Shown here: one piece after another, positions 49,641-57,711 of the stretch
Layout: each line of letters starts with the position of its first letter
Position numbering within the stretch: the first letter of the stretch is position 1
Assembly (NCBI RefSeq): GCF_024359525.1
Contig: NZ_JAKZEU010000005.1
Coordinates: 265,035 to 329,034 of the forward strand
Length of the DNA: 64,000 nucleotides
From: Paracoccus albicereus
GTDB taxonomy: Bacteria; Pseudomonadota; Alphaproteobacteria; Rhodobacterales; Rhodobacteraceae
Direction of reading: 5' to 3'
The notes under the pieces: model-generated
Told to the model about the DNA's origin: nothing
Database searches by the model: none
The model's input: the letters and a program-made list of their open reading frames with translations, nothing else
Translations under genes and position numbers: made by a program

Positions 49641-50318
49641 ATGAGCAGAACAGGCGGGATGACCCGGCGCGGCATGATGCTGGCCGGCGGCGGTGCGGCG
49701 GCGGCCTTTGCGCTGTCGGGATGCACCAATGCGATCGGATCGAATGCCAGCGCGCAGCTGGATGCGCGGGTCGATGCGACCCATCAGTATCTGATCCAGT
49801 CCTATCCGTCCTCGGCGGCGCTTTTGCAGAACGCGCGCGGCGTGCTCTACATGCCGCTGATGACCGAAGCGGGTCTGGGTGTCGGTGGCGCCTATGGTCA
49901 GGGCGCGCTGCGCATCGGCGGGGCGACGGTCGATTACTATTCGGCCACGCAGGCCAGCGTCGGCTTTCAGGCCGGTGCGCAGCAATACGCGCATGTCCTG
50001 GTGTTCCAGTCCGAGGCTGCCCTGGCCGCGTTCCGTGCTGCACCGGGCTGGGTCGCAGGTGCGGATGCCTATTATGCGGTTCCGACCATGGGCGGCGCCG
50101 CGATCGGTGCGGACACGATCACCGCGCAGCATCCGGTTGTCGCGATGATCTTCGGTCAGACCGGCCTGATGGCAGGTGCCACCATCGAGGGCACGAAATA
50201 TTCGCGTATCGTGCCGTCCGCGATCACCGCACCATCGTTCGGGGGCGCAGGAACCGGCGTGACGGTCGGGGGCAGTCCCGGTGGCTTCCGGCTGCCGTGG
50301 TTCGGCAACGGCGCCTAG
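49641..50318 (+). CDS. Tat-exported SYLF (YSC84)-domain lipoprotein
   Basis: The 225-residue protein has a twin-arginine-like signal (TRRGMMLAGGGAAAAFALSGC) that ends in a lipobox LSGC at about Cys 28, so it is probably an exported lipoprotein. A SYLF/YSC84 domain follows from about residue 40: YPSSAALLQNARGVLYMPLMTEAGLGVGGAYGQGAL and ATQASVGFQAGAQQYAHVLVF. SYLF domains in eukaryotes bind lipids and actin; the bacterial role is unknown. AGGCGAGGG lies before the ATG. The stop codon overlaps the stop of the convergent dioxygenase gene in CTAG. Confidence 0.83.
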   Translation: MSRTGGMTRRGMMLAGGGAAAAFALSGCTNAIGSNASAQLDARVDATHQYLIQSYPSSAALLQNARGVLYMPLMTEAGLGVGGAYGQGALRIGGATVDYYSATQASVGFQAGAQQYAHVLVFQSEAALAAFRAAPGWVAGADAYYAVPTMGGAAIGADTITAQHPVVAMIFGQTGLMAGATIEGTKYSRIVPSAITAPSFGGAGTGVTVGGSPGGFRLPWFGNGA

Positions 50319-50983
50319 AGCGCGACACCGATCACCATCGCCGCATCGATCCCGTCGGGCAGTTGCCTGACGCGCGCGTAGGCCCCCTCGCCCGCCCGCC
50401 GCGCAATGCCGTCTGCGGCATTGCCGATCCGTCCCGCATTGGTGTCACGGCGGTAGGCCGGATCAGCGCGTTCGATGGCATCCGCGACATCGTCGGCGAA
50501 GAATGCCTGTCCGGTCAGCGCCTCGCGCTGTCCGAGCCAGACCTTGAAGTGGACATGCGTCGTTCGACCGGGATACCAGCCCGGAAAGATCGTGCGGAAC
50601 CGGACCGCGCCGGTCCGATCGCTGAACTGGCTACCGCGCAGGAATTGCCCGCCGACCCCCGCAACGCCGGAATAGCGACCCTGCGCGTCACAGTGCCAGA
50701 CATCGACCCGTGCGCCGCTGATCGGGCGGCAATCCTCAGTCACGACCTGAAGCGCGAGATCCATTGCCGCGCCTTCGCGGTCTTCGCGGATATCCGCGCG
50801 GTTCAGCACCGGGTCGAGGTAATAGGGACCTTCAGTCGATGCTGGCGTCAGACGGCACACATTCGCCGCGATCAATCCTGCGCCCCGCGCCTGCGCCAGC
50901 GCGATGGCAGGCCAGAAGCCAGAACCCAGCGTGGCAGGCGCGGCAGCAGCGAGCATCCGCAACAGGTCACGTCGGTCGGTCAT
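50315..50983 (-). CDS. Tat-exported intradiol ring-cleavage dioxygenase-like protein
   Basis: The 222-residue protein has a twin-arginine-type leader (TDRRDLLRMLAAAAPA) and an intradiol dioxygenase core. The four non-heme iron(III) ligands expected from protocatechuate 3,4-dioxygenase are all recognisable: Tyr in CDAQGRYSG, Tyr in PGWYPGR, and two His in THVHFKVW. The N-terminal segment TPASTEGPYYLDP is family-typical. Exported members of this family are of mostly unknown substrate. The ATG at 50983 has GGGGG 5 nt upstream; an in-frame ATG 18 nt earlier is possible. A GntR regulator gene lies immediately upstream on the same strand and may control it. Confidence 0.83.
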   Translation of the reverse strand: MTDRRDLLRMLAAAAPATLGSGFWPAIALAQARGAGLIAANVCRLTPASTEGPYYLDPVLNRADIREDREGAAMDLALQVVTEDCRPISGARVDVWHCDAQGRYSGVAGVGGQFLRGSQFSDRTGAVRFRTIFPGWYPGRTTHVHFKVWLGQREALTGQAFFADDVADAIERADPAYRRDTNAGRIGNAADGIARRAGEGAYARVRQLPDGIDAAMVIGVAL

Positions 50984-51051
50984 GGCATCCCCCTTGCTCA
51001 TCGCGCACCCGGTGTAGCATGCGCCAGGCAAACTACGGCCCAACGATAAGA

Positions 51052-51699
51052 TCACGCCTGCGCGATGTGGCGAAGCCCGTGGGTCACATCGGCACGAACG
51101 GCAAGGCGCAGCGCAGGCTCGTCGCCGGCTCGCAGCGCCGACAGGATCATGCGGTGATGGCGCGGCGGTTCCTGCTGGCCCCGCAGGCGCAGATAGACCG
51201 CGTGCATCGTCGGGCCAAGTTGCAGCCAGACCGTTTCCAGCATGGCCAGCATCAGCGGCGCCTGCGCGCGCAGGTAAAGCGTGCGGTGGAAATCGAGGTT
51301 GCAGCGGATATAGCCGGTGGCGTCATGACGCTCGACCGCATCGGCGATCTGGCCGTTCATCACCGACAGCCGGTCGATCAGCGCGTGGTGGGCGCGCGGC
51401 AGCGCACGAGCGGCCAGTTCCGGCTCGATCAGTGCGCGCATCGCGGCCAGTTCCTCGATCCGCTCTTCGGAAAGCGCAGTGGTCGAAACACGGCCAGAAC
51501 CAGACAGCGACAGCGCGCCTTCGGCCACCAGCCGCCGGACTGCATCACGCGCAGGCGTCATCGAGACGTGATATTCAGCCGCCAATCCGCGCAGCGTCAT
51601 CGCACGGCCGGGCGGGATCTCGCCCAGCATGATGCGCGATCGCAACGTGCGGTAAAGCCGCTCATGGGCTGCGATCTCGGTTGGGCGGGGTGGCGTCAT
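51052..51699 (-). CDS. GntR-family transcriptional regulator (FCD/FadR subfamily)
   Basis: The 215-residue regulator has an N-terminal winged helix-turn-helix (LYRTLRSRIMLGEIPPGRAMTLRGLAAEYHVSMTPARDAVRRLVAEGAL, about residues 13-60) and a C-terminal helical FCD domain (ELAAMRALIEPELAARAL... NLDFHRTLYLRA). The FCD metal/effector residues Asp/His are seen in CNLDFHRTL. It precedes the dioxygenase gene by 69 nt on the same strand. A 10-bp palindrome just upstream of its own start suggests autoregulation. The effector is unknown. Confidence 0.9.
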   Translation of the reverse strand: MTPPRPTEIAAHERLYRTLRSRIMLGEIPPGRAMTLRGLAAEYHVSMTPARDAVRRLVAEGALSLSGSGRVSTTALSEERIEELAAMRALIEPELAARALPRAHHALIDRLSVMNGQIADAVERHDATGYIRCNLDFHRTLYLRAQAPLMLAMLETVWLQLGPTMHAVYLRLRGQQEPPRHHRMILSALRAGDEPALRLAVRADVTHGLRHIAQA

Positions 51700-51707
51700 G
51701 GTCGGTT

Positions 51708-51717
51708 TGTGATCACA
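51708..51717. promoter_or_regulatory. Candidate GntR autoregulatory operator
   Basis: TGTGATCACA is a perfect 10-bp palindrome ending 9 nt before the gntR start codon. Its G-T-N-A-C form resembles FadR-subfamily operators (TNGTNNNACNA), but the match is only partial. Confidence 0.4.
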
Positions 51718-51730
51718 GGATGCGCGTCGG

Positions 51731-52417
51731 TCAATCCCGGAATCGCCACGCCTGCACCGACGGGCCGTGCTGACGCAGCCAGCCCCGCTGACGGGCGTGA
51801 TCCGGGCAAAGCCGCGCGACGGTCGCCCAGAAGCGGGGCGAATGGTCCATATGGGCCAGATGCGCAACTTCGTGCGCTGCGACGTAGTCCAGCACCGGGT
51901 GCGGTGCCATTGCCAGCCGCCAGGAAAACATCAACCGCCCGGCGCTGGTGCAAGAGCCCCAGCGAGACCGCGTGTCGCGCAACGCAATCGCGCTGAAACC
52001 ACGTCCCAGCGCCTCCGCGTGGCGGTCACAGGCCGGGGCGAGCCGCGCCTGCGCCAGATGCTTCAGAAACGCCGCCACGACGGGTCCGGCAGGCCGTCCG
52101 TGGGGAATGAGAAGATTCGGGCCGTCGATCGCCGCGCTTCGGACCGAGGCCGGGGTCAGGATCAGGTCCCGCCCCTCGACCGGCAGGACCGCGCCGGGGG
52201 CCACGACCTGCGCAGCCGGAAGGTTCGCGCGGACCCGTTCGACCCAGCCGGCCTTCGTTTCGACGAAAGCCTGCGCTTCGGCCAGCGAAGCCCGGCCCGG
52301 AAGCGTCAGCATCACCGCGCCATCGGTGCGCGCCACCCGCAACACCATCCTGCGCGCCCGCGCCGAGCGACGCAGAGAAACCGGAATCCCGTTGCGAAGC
52401 GTGATCTGATCGGGCAA
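51731..52417 (-). CDS. YgjP-like zinc metallopeptidase (M48/SprT-type)
   Basis: The 228-residue protein matches the YgjP (DUF45) family of predicted metalloproteases. The zinc site is AAHEVAHLAHMDHSPRFW, with HExxH as HEVAH (about residues 183-187) and a third His downstream. SRWGSCTSAGRLMFSWRL upstream is the family signature. The start is TTG at 52417 with AAAGG 8 nt upstream; no ATG fits. Substrate and role are unknown. It diverges from the FYDLN gene. Confidence 0.85.
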   Translation of the reverse strand: MPDQITLRNGIPVSLRRSARARRMVLRVARTDGAVMLTLPGRASLAEAQAFVETKAGWVERVRANLPAAQVVAPGAVLPVEGRDLILTPASVRSAAIDGPNLLIPHGRPAGPVVAAFLKHLAQARLAPACDRHAEALGRGFSAIALRDTRSRWGSCTSAGRLMFSWRLAMAPHPVLDYVAAHEVAHLAHMDHSPRFWATVARLCPDHARQRGWLRQHGPSVQAWRFRD

Positions 52418-52494
52418 GCGGAAAGCCTTTGACTATCGCCCTCCCCTGTGGCACGGGGACGCGATTTTCCTAACCGCGGCTGAAGGAGATTGCC

Positions 52495-52818
52495 ATGCCC
52501 AAAGAGGAATGGGGCACCAAGCGCCTGTGCCCGCAATGCGGGACGCGATTCTACGATCTGCAGAATGACCCGATGACCTGCCCGGCCTGCGGGGCGCAGA
52601 TGACCGTCGAAAGCCTCGTCAGCGGACGCGGCAAGGTTCTGGCGGCCGAGAAGACGACCAATCGGCGTGACGACCAGAACGACAGCGACGACGACAGCGA
52701 TGATCTGGACGACGACGACAGCGGCGATCTGGACGACGATCTGCTTGAAGAGGATGACGATGACGGCGACGTGTCGCTGGACGACATCGCGGATGTGTCC
52801 GACGACGACGAGGACTGA
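52495..52818 (+). CDS. FYDLN acid domain protein (TIGR02300)
   Basis: The 107-residue protein has an N-terminal zinc ribbon with CPQC (about residues 12-15) and CPAC (about residues 29-32) flanking the FYDLQNDPMTCP signature. After a short linker comes a very acidic Asp/Glu-rich tail (about residues 60-107), predicted to be disordered. This family is largely restricted to Alphaproteobacteria and its role is unknown. GAAGGAGA gives a strong ribosome-binding site. A terminator follows, and the tRNA-Ala gene lies about 190 nt downstream. Confidence 0.9.
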   Translation: MPKEEWGTKRLCPQCGTRFYDLQNDPMTCPACGAQMTVESLVSGRGKVLAAEKTTNRRDDQNDSDDDSDDLDDDDSGDLDDDLLEEDDDDGDVSLDDIADVSDDDED

Positions 52819-52850
52819 TCTGGTCGCCCTGTCGTGACTGATCCGGAAAG

Positions 52851-52873
52851 CGGGGCCATTCAGGCCCCGTTTT
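52851..52873 (+). terminator. Rho-independent terminator
   Basis: CGGGGCC/GGCCCCG with a 5-nt loop, followed by TTTT, 32 nt after the FYDLN gene. Confidence 0.9.
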
Positions 52874-52934
52874 GCGTTTCGCCGCTGCGATTTCTCGTCT
52901 GGGACCGTCGTCGCGTCCGCGCCAAGTTTTCCGC

Positions 52935-52963
52935 TTGCGCCTTGCAGCGACGCCCCCTATACG
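52935..52963 (+). promoter_or_regulatory. Promoter of tRNA-Ala
   Basis: TTGCGC and TATACG are spaced by 17 nt and end about 45 nt before the tRNA. The region between two terminated units supports this. Confidence 0.6.
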
Positions 52964-53007
52964 ACCCCGACGCGACGGCCGGTCAGGCCCGATGCGCGAC
53001 CTCCGGT

Positions 53008-53083
<76 letters not shown>

Positions 53084-53111
53084 GTTCAACTTTATTCGAT
53101 CGCTTATTTTT

Positions 53112-53134
53112 ATCTAAGTTTCAGAAACTTAGAT
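53112..53134. other. Perfect hairpin downstream of tRNA-Ala
   Basis: ATCTAAGTTT and AAACTTAGAT form a 10-bp stem with a CAG loop. No T tract follows on the plus strand. It could end the tRNA transcript or be part of an attachment region. Confidence 0.6.
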
Positions 53135-53163
53135 GATCGTTAGGCGCGCAGCGTTCGCATAAC

Positions 53164-53199
53164 GCTACAAATTCTGCTACAAGAATTGCTACAGACGAG
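53164..53199. repeat. Three direct GCTACA repeats at 12-bp spacing
   Basis: GCTACA occurs at 53164, 53176 and 53188. The surrounding 212-nt stretch from 53084 to 53295 has no gene and is visibly AT-richer than the sequence before the tRNA. Short direct repeats next to a tRNA can be arm-type integrase sites, but no integrase is in the window. Confidence 0.55.
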
Positions 53200-53295
53200 G
53201 CTCGACGCAGTGTGCTCGAGCAAGACTGATGGTTCGCCGACCGACAGTTCTCCGATAGCGTCACGATCTTGGAACAAGCTTACTGCCGAGTGAGA

Positions 53296-54042
53296 CTATG
53301 TCTCGCGTTTTTCAAGCCTCACCAATGCCTTGAGGCGCGCTTCAGCTATTTGGCCTTCGACGAGTGTTCGGCCGACCACAAGCGCCGGTGTTCCAACGAT
53401 TCCGAAAAGTCGAGCAAGTGCGCGTGTTCGATCAAGAACGGCCGTGACGGCCGGTGTGTGCATGGATCGAGCAATATCCGGCCAAGGCAACTCAAGACTG
53501 TCGGCTAACGTCTCGAGATAAGGCAGGGTCACGCGAACCCTCGCTTCCTTCAAACGATTGTGGAGAGGCTCAGCGTCGCCCCAAATCCCTGCAGCAAGGA
53601 CAGCACGGGCAGCCAATACCGAGGCCTCTCCGAAAATGGGCCAATGATGGTGGGTAAGGGATATCTCGGAGGTCGAGACAAGATTGTCGAGATGGTCCGA
53701 GACAATCCGGCAGTAGGGGCAATAATAATCAAAAAAATAGGCGACCGGAGTCGCTTTGGCTGACAAATCATTAAAAAGAAAGGTCGCTGGCTCGGATTCG
53801 ATGCTTTCAAGCAGGCCGGGGGGAAAGGGATCTGCAGGGTCAAGACCCGTCGTGATGTCGAAGTAACCTCCCGTAGCCGGCGTACCGCGGCCGGACGATA
53901 GTGCCCGGAAACCTTCAGGCTGGACGAGGTCAACGAATGTAAAGCCGGCCAGTCGATCGCGAAGATGAGGGAGCGCTCTGATCCCGCCGAGCCAGAGCGC
54001 AGTAGCTCCGCCAATGATCATAAGCTCTCGCCGCGTCGCCAT
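53296..54042 (-). CDS. DsbA-family thiol oxidoreductase, Tat-type leader
   Basis: The 248-residue protein starts with TRRELMIIGGATALWLGG, a twin-arginine-like leader or anchor, so it probably acts in the periplasm. A thioredoxin-fold DsbA domain follows. The active site is DYYCPYCRIV (Cys 108 and Cys 111) and the cis-proline loop is VGTPALVVG near residue 222. CPYC differs from the CPHC of classical DsbA. Codon use and base composition are less GC-rich than the upstream core genes. GGAGA precedes the ATG. It is 139 nt downstream of the SulP gene on the same strand, so it may have its own promoter. A role in periplasmic sulfur or disulfide chemistry is inferred from neighbours. Confidence 0.85.
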   Translation of the reverse strand: MATRRELMIIGGATALWLGGIRALPHLRDRLAGFTFVDLVQPEGFRALSSGRGTPATGGYFDITTGLDPADPFPPGLLESIESEPATFLFNDLSAKATPVAYFFDYYCPYCRIVSDHLDNLVSTSEISLTHHHWPIFGEASVLAARAVLAAGIWGDAEPLHNRLKEARVRVTLPYLETLADSLELPWPDIARSMHTPAVTAVLDRTRALARLFGIVGTPALVVGRTLVEGQIAEARLKALVRLEKRET

Positions 54043-54181
54043 GAGAGTTCTCCGAAAGATCTAGTGCAAGCCGAGATCAAGGCAACAACCACCAGCGCCG
54101 TTCAAGGCTCAAAGCTAAACTCGCGCCGGCGCTGTCTGATATAAACCCGGATCCAAAGCGTTCTTTGATACTTGTGGTTAC

Positions 54182-55912
54182 CTAAGCCACAATCTTGCCC
54201 GGCTCGGTGAGCGCCTTCCATGCGTCGTATTGTGACAGGAAGATCTGGCCGTTGAGCTCGTGCAGCAGGTGAGTGGTCTTGAGACGGTCCATCACCGGGC
54301 CCTTCACCTCCGAGAGATGCAGCCCGACACCCATATCCCTGAGCCTGTGATTGATTGCCTCCAGACTCTCGAGCGCCGAATAATCGATCTCGTTCACCGC
54401 CGAACACATGAGCACCACGTGGCGGAGGGCCCCCTTTTCAGTCACACGATCCTGAATCAGATCCTCGAGAAAGCGGGCGTTCACGAAGTAGAGGCTCTCG
54501 TCCACACGTAACGTCAGGACATGGGGATCGGTCTGCACCGCGTGGCGGCTGATATTGCGGAAGTGGTTCGTTCCTGGAACGAGACCAACCTCGGCGACGT
54601 GCGGCTTTGACGTCTTGTAGAGATGCAGCGCGACGGAAAGGATGACACCGCAAGCGACGCCGATCTCCACCCCTAGGCCCAGCGTTAGAAGGATTGTTAC
54701 GGCGACCGCCGCGAAGTCGGTGTGCGAATAGGACCACGTCTTTTTCAGGATGGAAAAGTCGACGAGGCTGAGGACGGCGACGACGATGGTCGCAGCCAGC
54801 GTCGCGATTGGCAGATAATAGATAAGCGGTGTCAGGACCAGCGCGGCGATCGCAAGACCGATCGCCGTGAAGGCACCCGCTGCAGGCGTCTCGGCCCCGG
54901 CATCGAAGTTTACCACCGACCGGGCGAAGCCGCCTGTGACAGGATAGCCGCCGGTGAAGGCTGCGCCGAGATTTGCGGCGCCGAGGCCGATCAATTCCTG
55001 ATTCGGGTCGATGCGCTGCCGCTTCTTTGCGGCCAATGTCTGCGCGACGGAAATTGACTCCACGAAGCCGATGATGGAAATCAGGATTGCCGGTATCACG
55101 AGTTGGCGAAGCAGGTCTGGCGCGACGCTCGGTAGGGTCAGCGGCGGCAGTGCCTGCGGCACTTCGCCGACGACAGAGACGCCGCGGGCTTGAAGACCGA
55201 AGGCCCAGACCGCGAGCGTGGTGACCAAGACCGCCGCCACAGGCCCGGCCTTGGTGACGATGTCAGCCAGAAGAGGCCCCGCGCCGAAACTGCGCAAAAG
55301 AGGTTTCAGCCCCTTTCTAACCCAGAAGAGAAATGCCGTCGCCGCGATGCCGATGACAAGCGTGATCGGGTTGGTCTCCCCAAGATGCGACAGCAGCGCC
55401 ACGATCATCTCGATCAGCGTATGACCGCCCGCTTCGATCCCGAAGATGTGCCCAAGCTGGCTTGTGGCGATCAGGATGCCGGACGCGGTGATGAACCCAG
55501 CAATCACGGGATGGCTGAGGAAGTTGGCCAAGAACCCAAGTCTGAAGACGCCAAGCAGCAGCAGGAAGCTGCCTGAAAGTCCTGCGAGCGTCAGTGCGGC
55601 GATGGCGTATCCCGCTGTGCCCTGTTCGGCCACCTGCCCCACCGCAGTCGCGGTCAGAAGCGAGACCACCGCGACGGGTCCTACTGCGAGAGCGCGTGAG
55701 GTGCCAAAAATGGCATAAAGAAGAATCGGTGCGATAGAAGCGTAGATGCCGGCCTCTGCTGGCAATCCCGCAAGAAGTGCATAGGCCAGCGACTGCGGGA
55801 TCAGCATGATCGTCACGATTACCGCCGCGACAAGGTCATTCGTCAGTGCAGATCGATCATAATGCCGGCCCCACGTGAGAATCGGCAGATAACGGGCAAG
55901 TCTTGGCTTCAT
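54182..55912 (-). CDS. SulP family anion transporter with STAS domain
   Basis: The 576-residue protein is a SulP (SLC26-like) permease. The membrane part has the N-terminal signature GLPAEAGIYASIAPILLYAIFGTSRALAVGPVAVVSL (about residues 50-85), many hydrophobic segments and NLGAAFTGGYPVTGGFARSVVNFDAGAET near residue 320. A cytoplasmic STAS domain begins about residue 455 (VLTLRVDESLYFVNARFLEDLI) and includes LMCSAVNEIDYSALESLE. SulP proteins move sulfate, sulfite, bicarbonate or organic anions. Beside sulfide-oxidation genes, transport of sulfite, sulfate or thiosulfate is a reasonable inference. The ATG at 55912 (MKPRLARYLP) is preferred to an upstream one. Confidence 0.9.
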   Translation of the reverse strand: MKPRLARYLPILTWGRHYDRSALTNDLVAAVIVTIMLIPQSLAYALLAGLPAEAGIYASIAPILLYAIFGTSRALAVGPVAVVSLLTATAVGQVAEQGTAGYAIAALTLAGLSGSFLLLLGVFRLGFLANFLSHPVIAGFITASGILIATSQLGHIFGIEAGGHTLIEMIVALLSHLGETNPITLVIGIAATAFLFWVRKGLKPLLRSFGAGPLLADIVTKAGPVAAVLVTTLAVWAFGLQARGVSVVGEVPQALPPLTLPSVAPDLLRQLVIPAILISIIGFVESISVAQTLAAKKRQRIDPNQELIGLGAANLGAAFTGGYPVTGGFARSVVNFDAGAETPAAGAFTAIGLAIAALVLTPLIYYLPIATLAATIVVAVLSLVDFSILKKTWSYSHTDFAAVAVTILLTLGLGVEIGVACGVILSVALHLYKTSKPHVAEVGLVPGTNHFRNISRHAVQTDPHVLTLRVDESLYFVNARFLEDLIQDRVTEKGALRHVVLMCSAVNEIDYSALESLEAINHRLRDMGVGLHLSEVKGPVMDRLKTTHLLHELNGQIFLSQYDAWKALTEPGKIVA

Positions 55913-55937
55913 CACATGCTCTCGGGAACTGGACGAA

Positions 55938-55960
55938 CGGGGCGCCAATCGTGCGCCCCG
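55938..55960 (-). terminator. Hairpin between the sulfide oxidoreductase and SulP genes
   Basis: CGGGGCGC and GCGCCCCG form an 8-bp stem with a 7-nt loop. The T content after it on the minus strand is low, so it may only attenuate. Confidence 0.45.
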
Positions 55961-56006
55961 CTCGCCGTGGCGCAGCCAGCGGGAGGGATGCCGGCGCGCT
56001 GTTCGG

Positions 56007-57686
56007 TTATTCAGGTACGAATTCTAGCCTATCGGGCTTCGCCATCCACTCACGACCCTTCAGCATCGCCTGCCAGTAGATCGGCGGTAGTAACTTTTCT
56101 TTCAGAAACCAGGCAGCGCGGCTTGGCTTCGTGCCGTCGATCAGGAACGAGGGAAAGCTGGGTTTCACCACGCCGCCATAGCCGAACTCTGCCAGCACGA
56201 TCTTGCCGCGCTCGACCGTCAGTGGGCACGAGCCGTAGCCGTCATATTGTGCAACCGCGGAGCGTCCGGCGATGTCAGCAACGAGGTTCTCGGCCACCGT
56301 GGGCGCCTGCTTGCGCGCCGCAGCCGCCGTCTTGGCGTTGGGCGCGTTCATCACGTCGCCAAGTGCCCAGATATTATCAAAGCTCTTATGGCGCAGGGTC
56401 GCCTGATCCACGTCGACCCAGCCCGCCTGGTCAGCCAGCGGAGAGACGCGGATGAAGTCAGGCGCGGTCTGCGGCGGGCACACATGCAGCATGTCAAATG
56501 CCATTTCGATGCGCCGCGGTTCCTGCTCGGGCTCCTTAACCTCGAAGGTTGCAATTTTCCCCGGTCCGTCCACCGCCACAAGATTGTGGAAGAAATCGAG
56601 CGTCGCATCGTACTTCTCAACGTATTCCATCAGCGCGGGCACGTAATCCTTCACGCCGAAAAGCACGCCTCCCGCATTGCAGAAGTGGATGTCGATATCC
56701 TTCAGCCGACCGGAGCGGTGCCAGTGATCGGCCGAAAGATACATCGCCTTCTGCGGCGCGCCGGCGCATTTGATCGGCATCGGAGGCTGCGTGAACAGCG
56801 CTGTCCCACCGCGCATCTGCTGCACAAGCTGCCAGGTGTAAGGCGCGAGGTCGTAGCGATAATTCGAGGTCACGCCATTTCGGCCCAGCGTCTCAACAAG
56901 ACCTTCGACCCTGCCCCAGTCGAGTTTGAGTCCGGGACAAACGACGAGCCTGTCGTAGGTCACCACGCGACAGCCATCTAGAATGACGGCGTTGTTCTGC
57001 GGCTCGAACGCCGCGACCGCGCCCTTGATCCACTTGACCCCTTTCGGGATCACGCTGCCCATCGTCTTGGCGGTGTCCTGCGGCTCGAAGATGCCGGCGC
57101 CGACCATCGTCCAGCCGGGCTGATAATAGTGAATGTCGGCAGGGTCGATGATCGCGATCTCAAGGCCCGGCTCGCGCGCCTTCAGGCTAGCCGCGACCGC
57201 GATGCCACCGGCACCCGCCCCGACAATCACCAGCTTGTAATGGACATCAGCGTTGTCGGTCGGGGTCTTGCCGCCGTTGGCGACACGGCGCGCGACGCCG
57301 TTCATGTCATAGCCGGCCTCCTTCGCCATCGCGAGGATTTCGGGAAGGGGCCGCGTCTTCGCCTCATTCAGCGACCAGAGTGTCGCCGAGCGCATACCGC
57401 TACGGCAATAGGCCAGAACCGGGCGCTGCATCGAGGCTATCGCCTCGCCAAAGGCCGTCACATCCGAGTCCGTCACCATGCCAGACTGAACCGGGACGTA
57501 GCGCGCCTCGATCCCCTCGGCCTTGGCAGCGGCTTCGATCTCTTGGAAGCTCGGCTGATCCGCACCTTCCCCGTCGGGGCGATTGCAGATGATCGCGCGG
57601 TGACCGGCCGCCCTGATCGCGGCCATATCGGTGACTGCAATCTGCGGGGATACCGTGACTTGCGGTGACATTCTGCTCAGTTCCAT
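56007..57686 (-). CDS. DUF442 sulfurtransferase-like domain fused to sulfide:quinone oxidoreductase
   Basis: The 559-residue protein has two parts. Residues about 8-115 are a DUF442 (BLH/TIGR01244) phosphatase/rhodanese-like domain with the active loop CRSGMRS (Cys 94). Residues about 150-559 are a flavin disulfide reductase of the SQR type close to mitochondrial SQOR. It has the FAD motif VIVGAGAGGIAVA (about 153-165), KCAGAPQKAMYLS with the redox cysteine (Cys 307), SPLADQAGWVDVDQATLRH, and YDGYGSCPL. The second SQOR cysteine (in GDCTN) is a valine here (GDVMN, about 445), while an extra Cys 403 sits in HVCPPQ. It should oxidise sulfide to persulfide with quinone as acceptor, and the DUF442 part may transfer the sulfane sulfur. 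AGGA precedes the ATG. Confidence 0.88.
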   Translation of the reverse strand: MELSRMSPQVTVSPQIAVTDMAAIRAAGHRAIICNRPDGEGADQPSFQEIEAAAKAEGIEARYVPVQSGMVTDSDVTAFGEAIASMQRPVLAYCRSGMRSATLWSLNEAKTRPLPEILAMAKEAGYDMNGVARRVANGGKTPTDNADVHYKLVIVGAGAGGIAVAASLKAREPGLEIAIIDPADIHYYQPGWTMVGAGIFEPQDTAKTMGSVIPKGVKWIKGAVAAFEPQNNAVILDGCRVVTYDRLVVCPGLKLDWGRVEGLVETLGRNGVTSNYRYDLAPYTWQLVQQMRGGTALFTQPPMPIKCAGAPQKAMYLSADHWHRSGRLKDIDIHFCNAGGVLFGVKDYVPALMEYVEKYDATLDFFHNLVAVDGPGKIATFEVKEPEQEPRRIEMAFDMLHVCPPQTAPDFIRVSPLADQAGWVDVDQATLRHKSFDNIWALGDVMNAPNAKTAAAARKQAPTVAENLVADIAGRSAVAQYDGYGSCPLTVERGKIVLAEFGYGGVVKPSFPSFLIDGTKPSRAAWFLKEKLLPPIYWQAMLKGREWMAKPDRLEFVPE

Positions 57687-57711
57687 GACTGATTCCTCCC
57701 TTTGATCGTGC

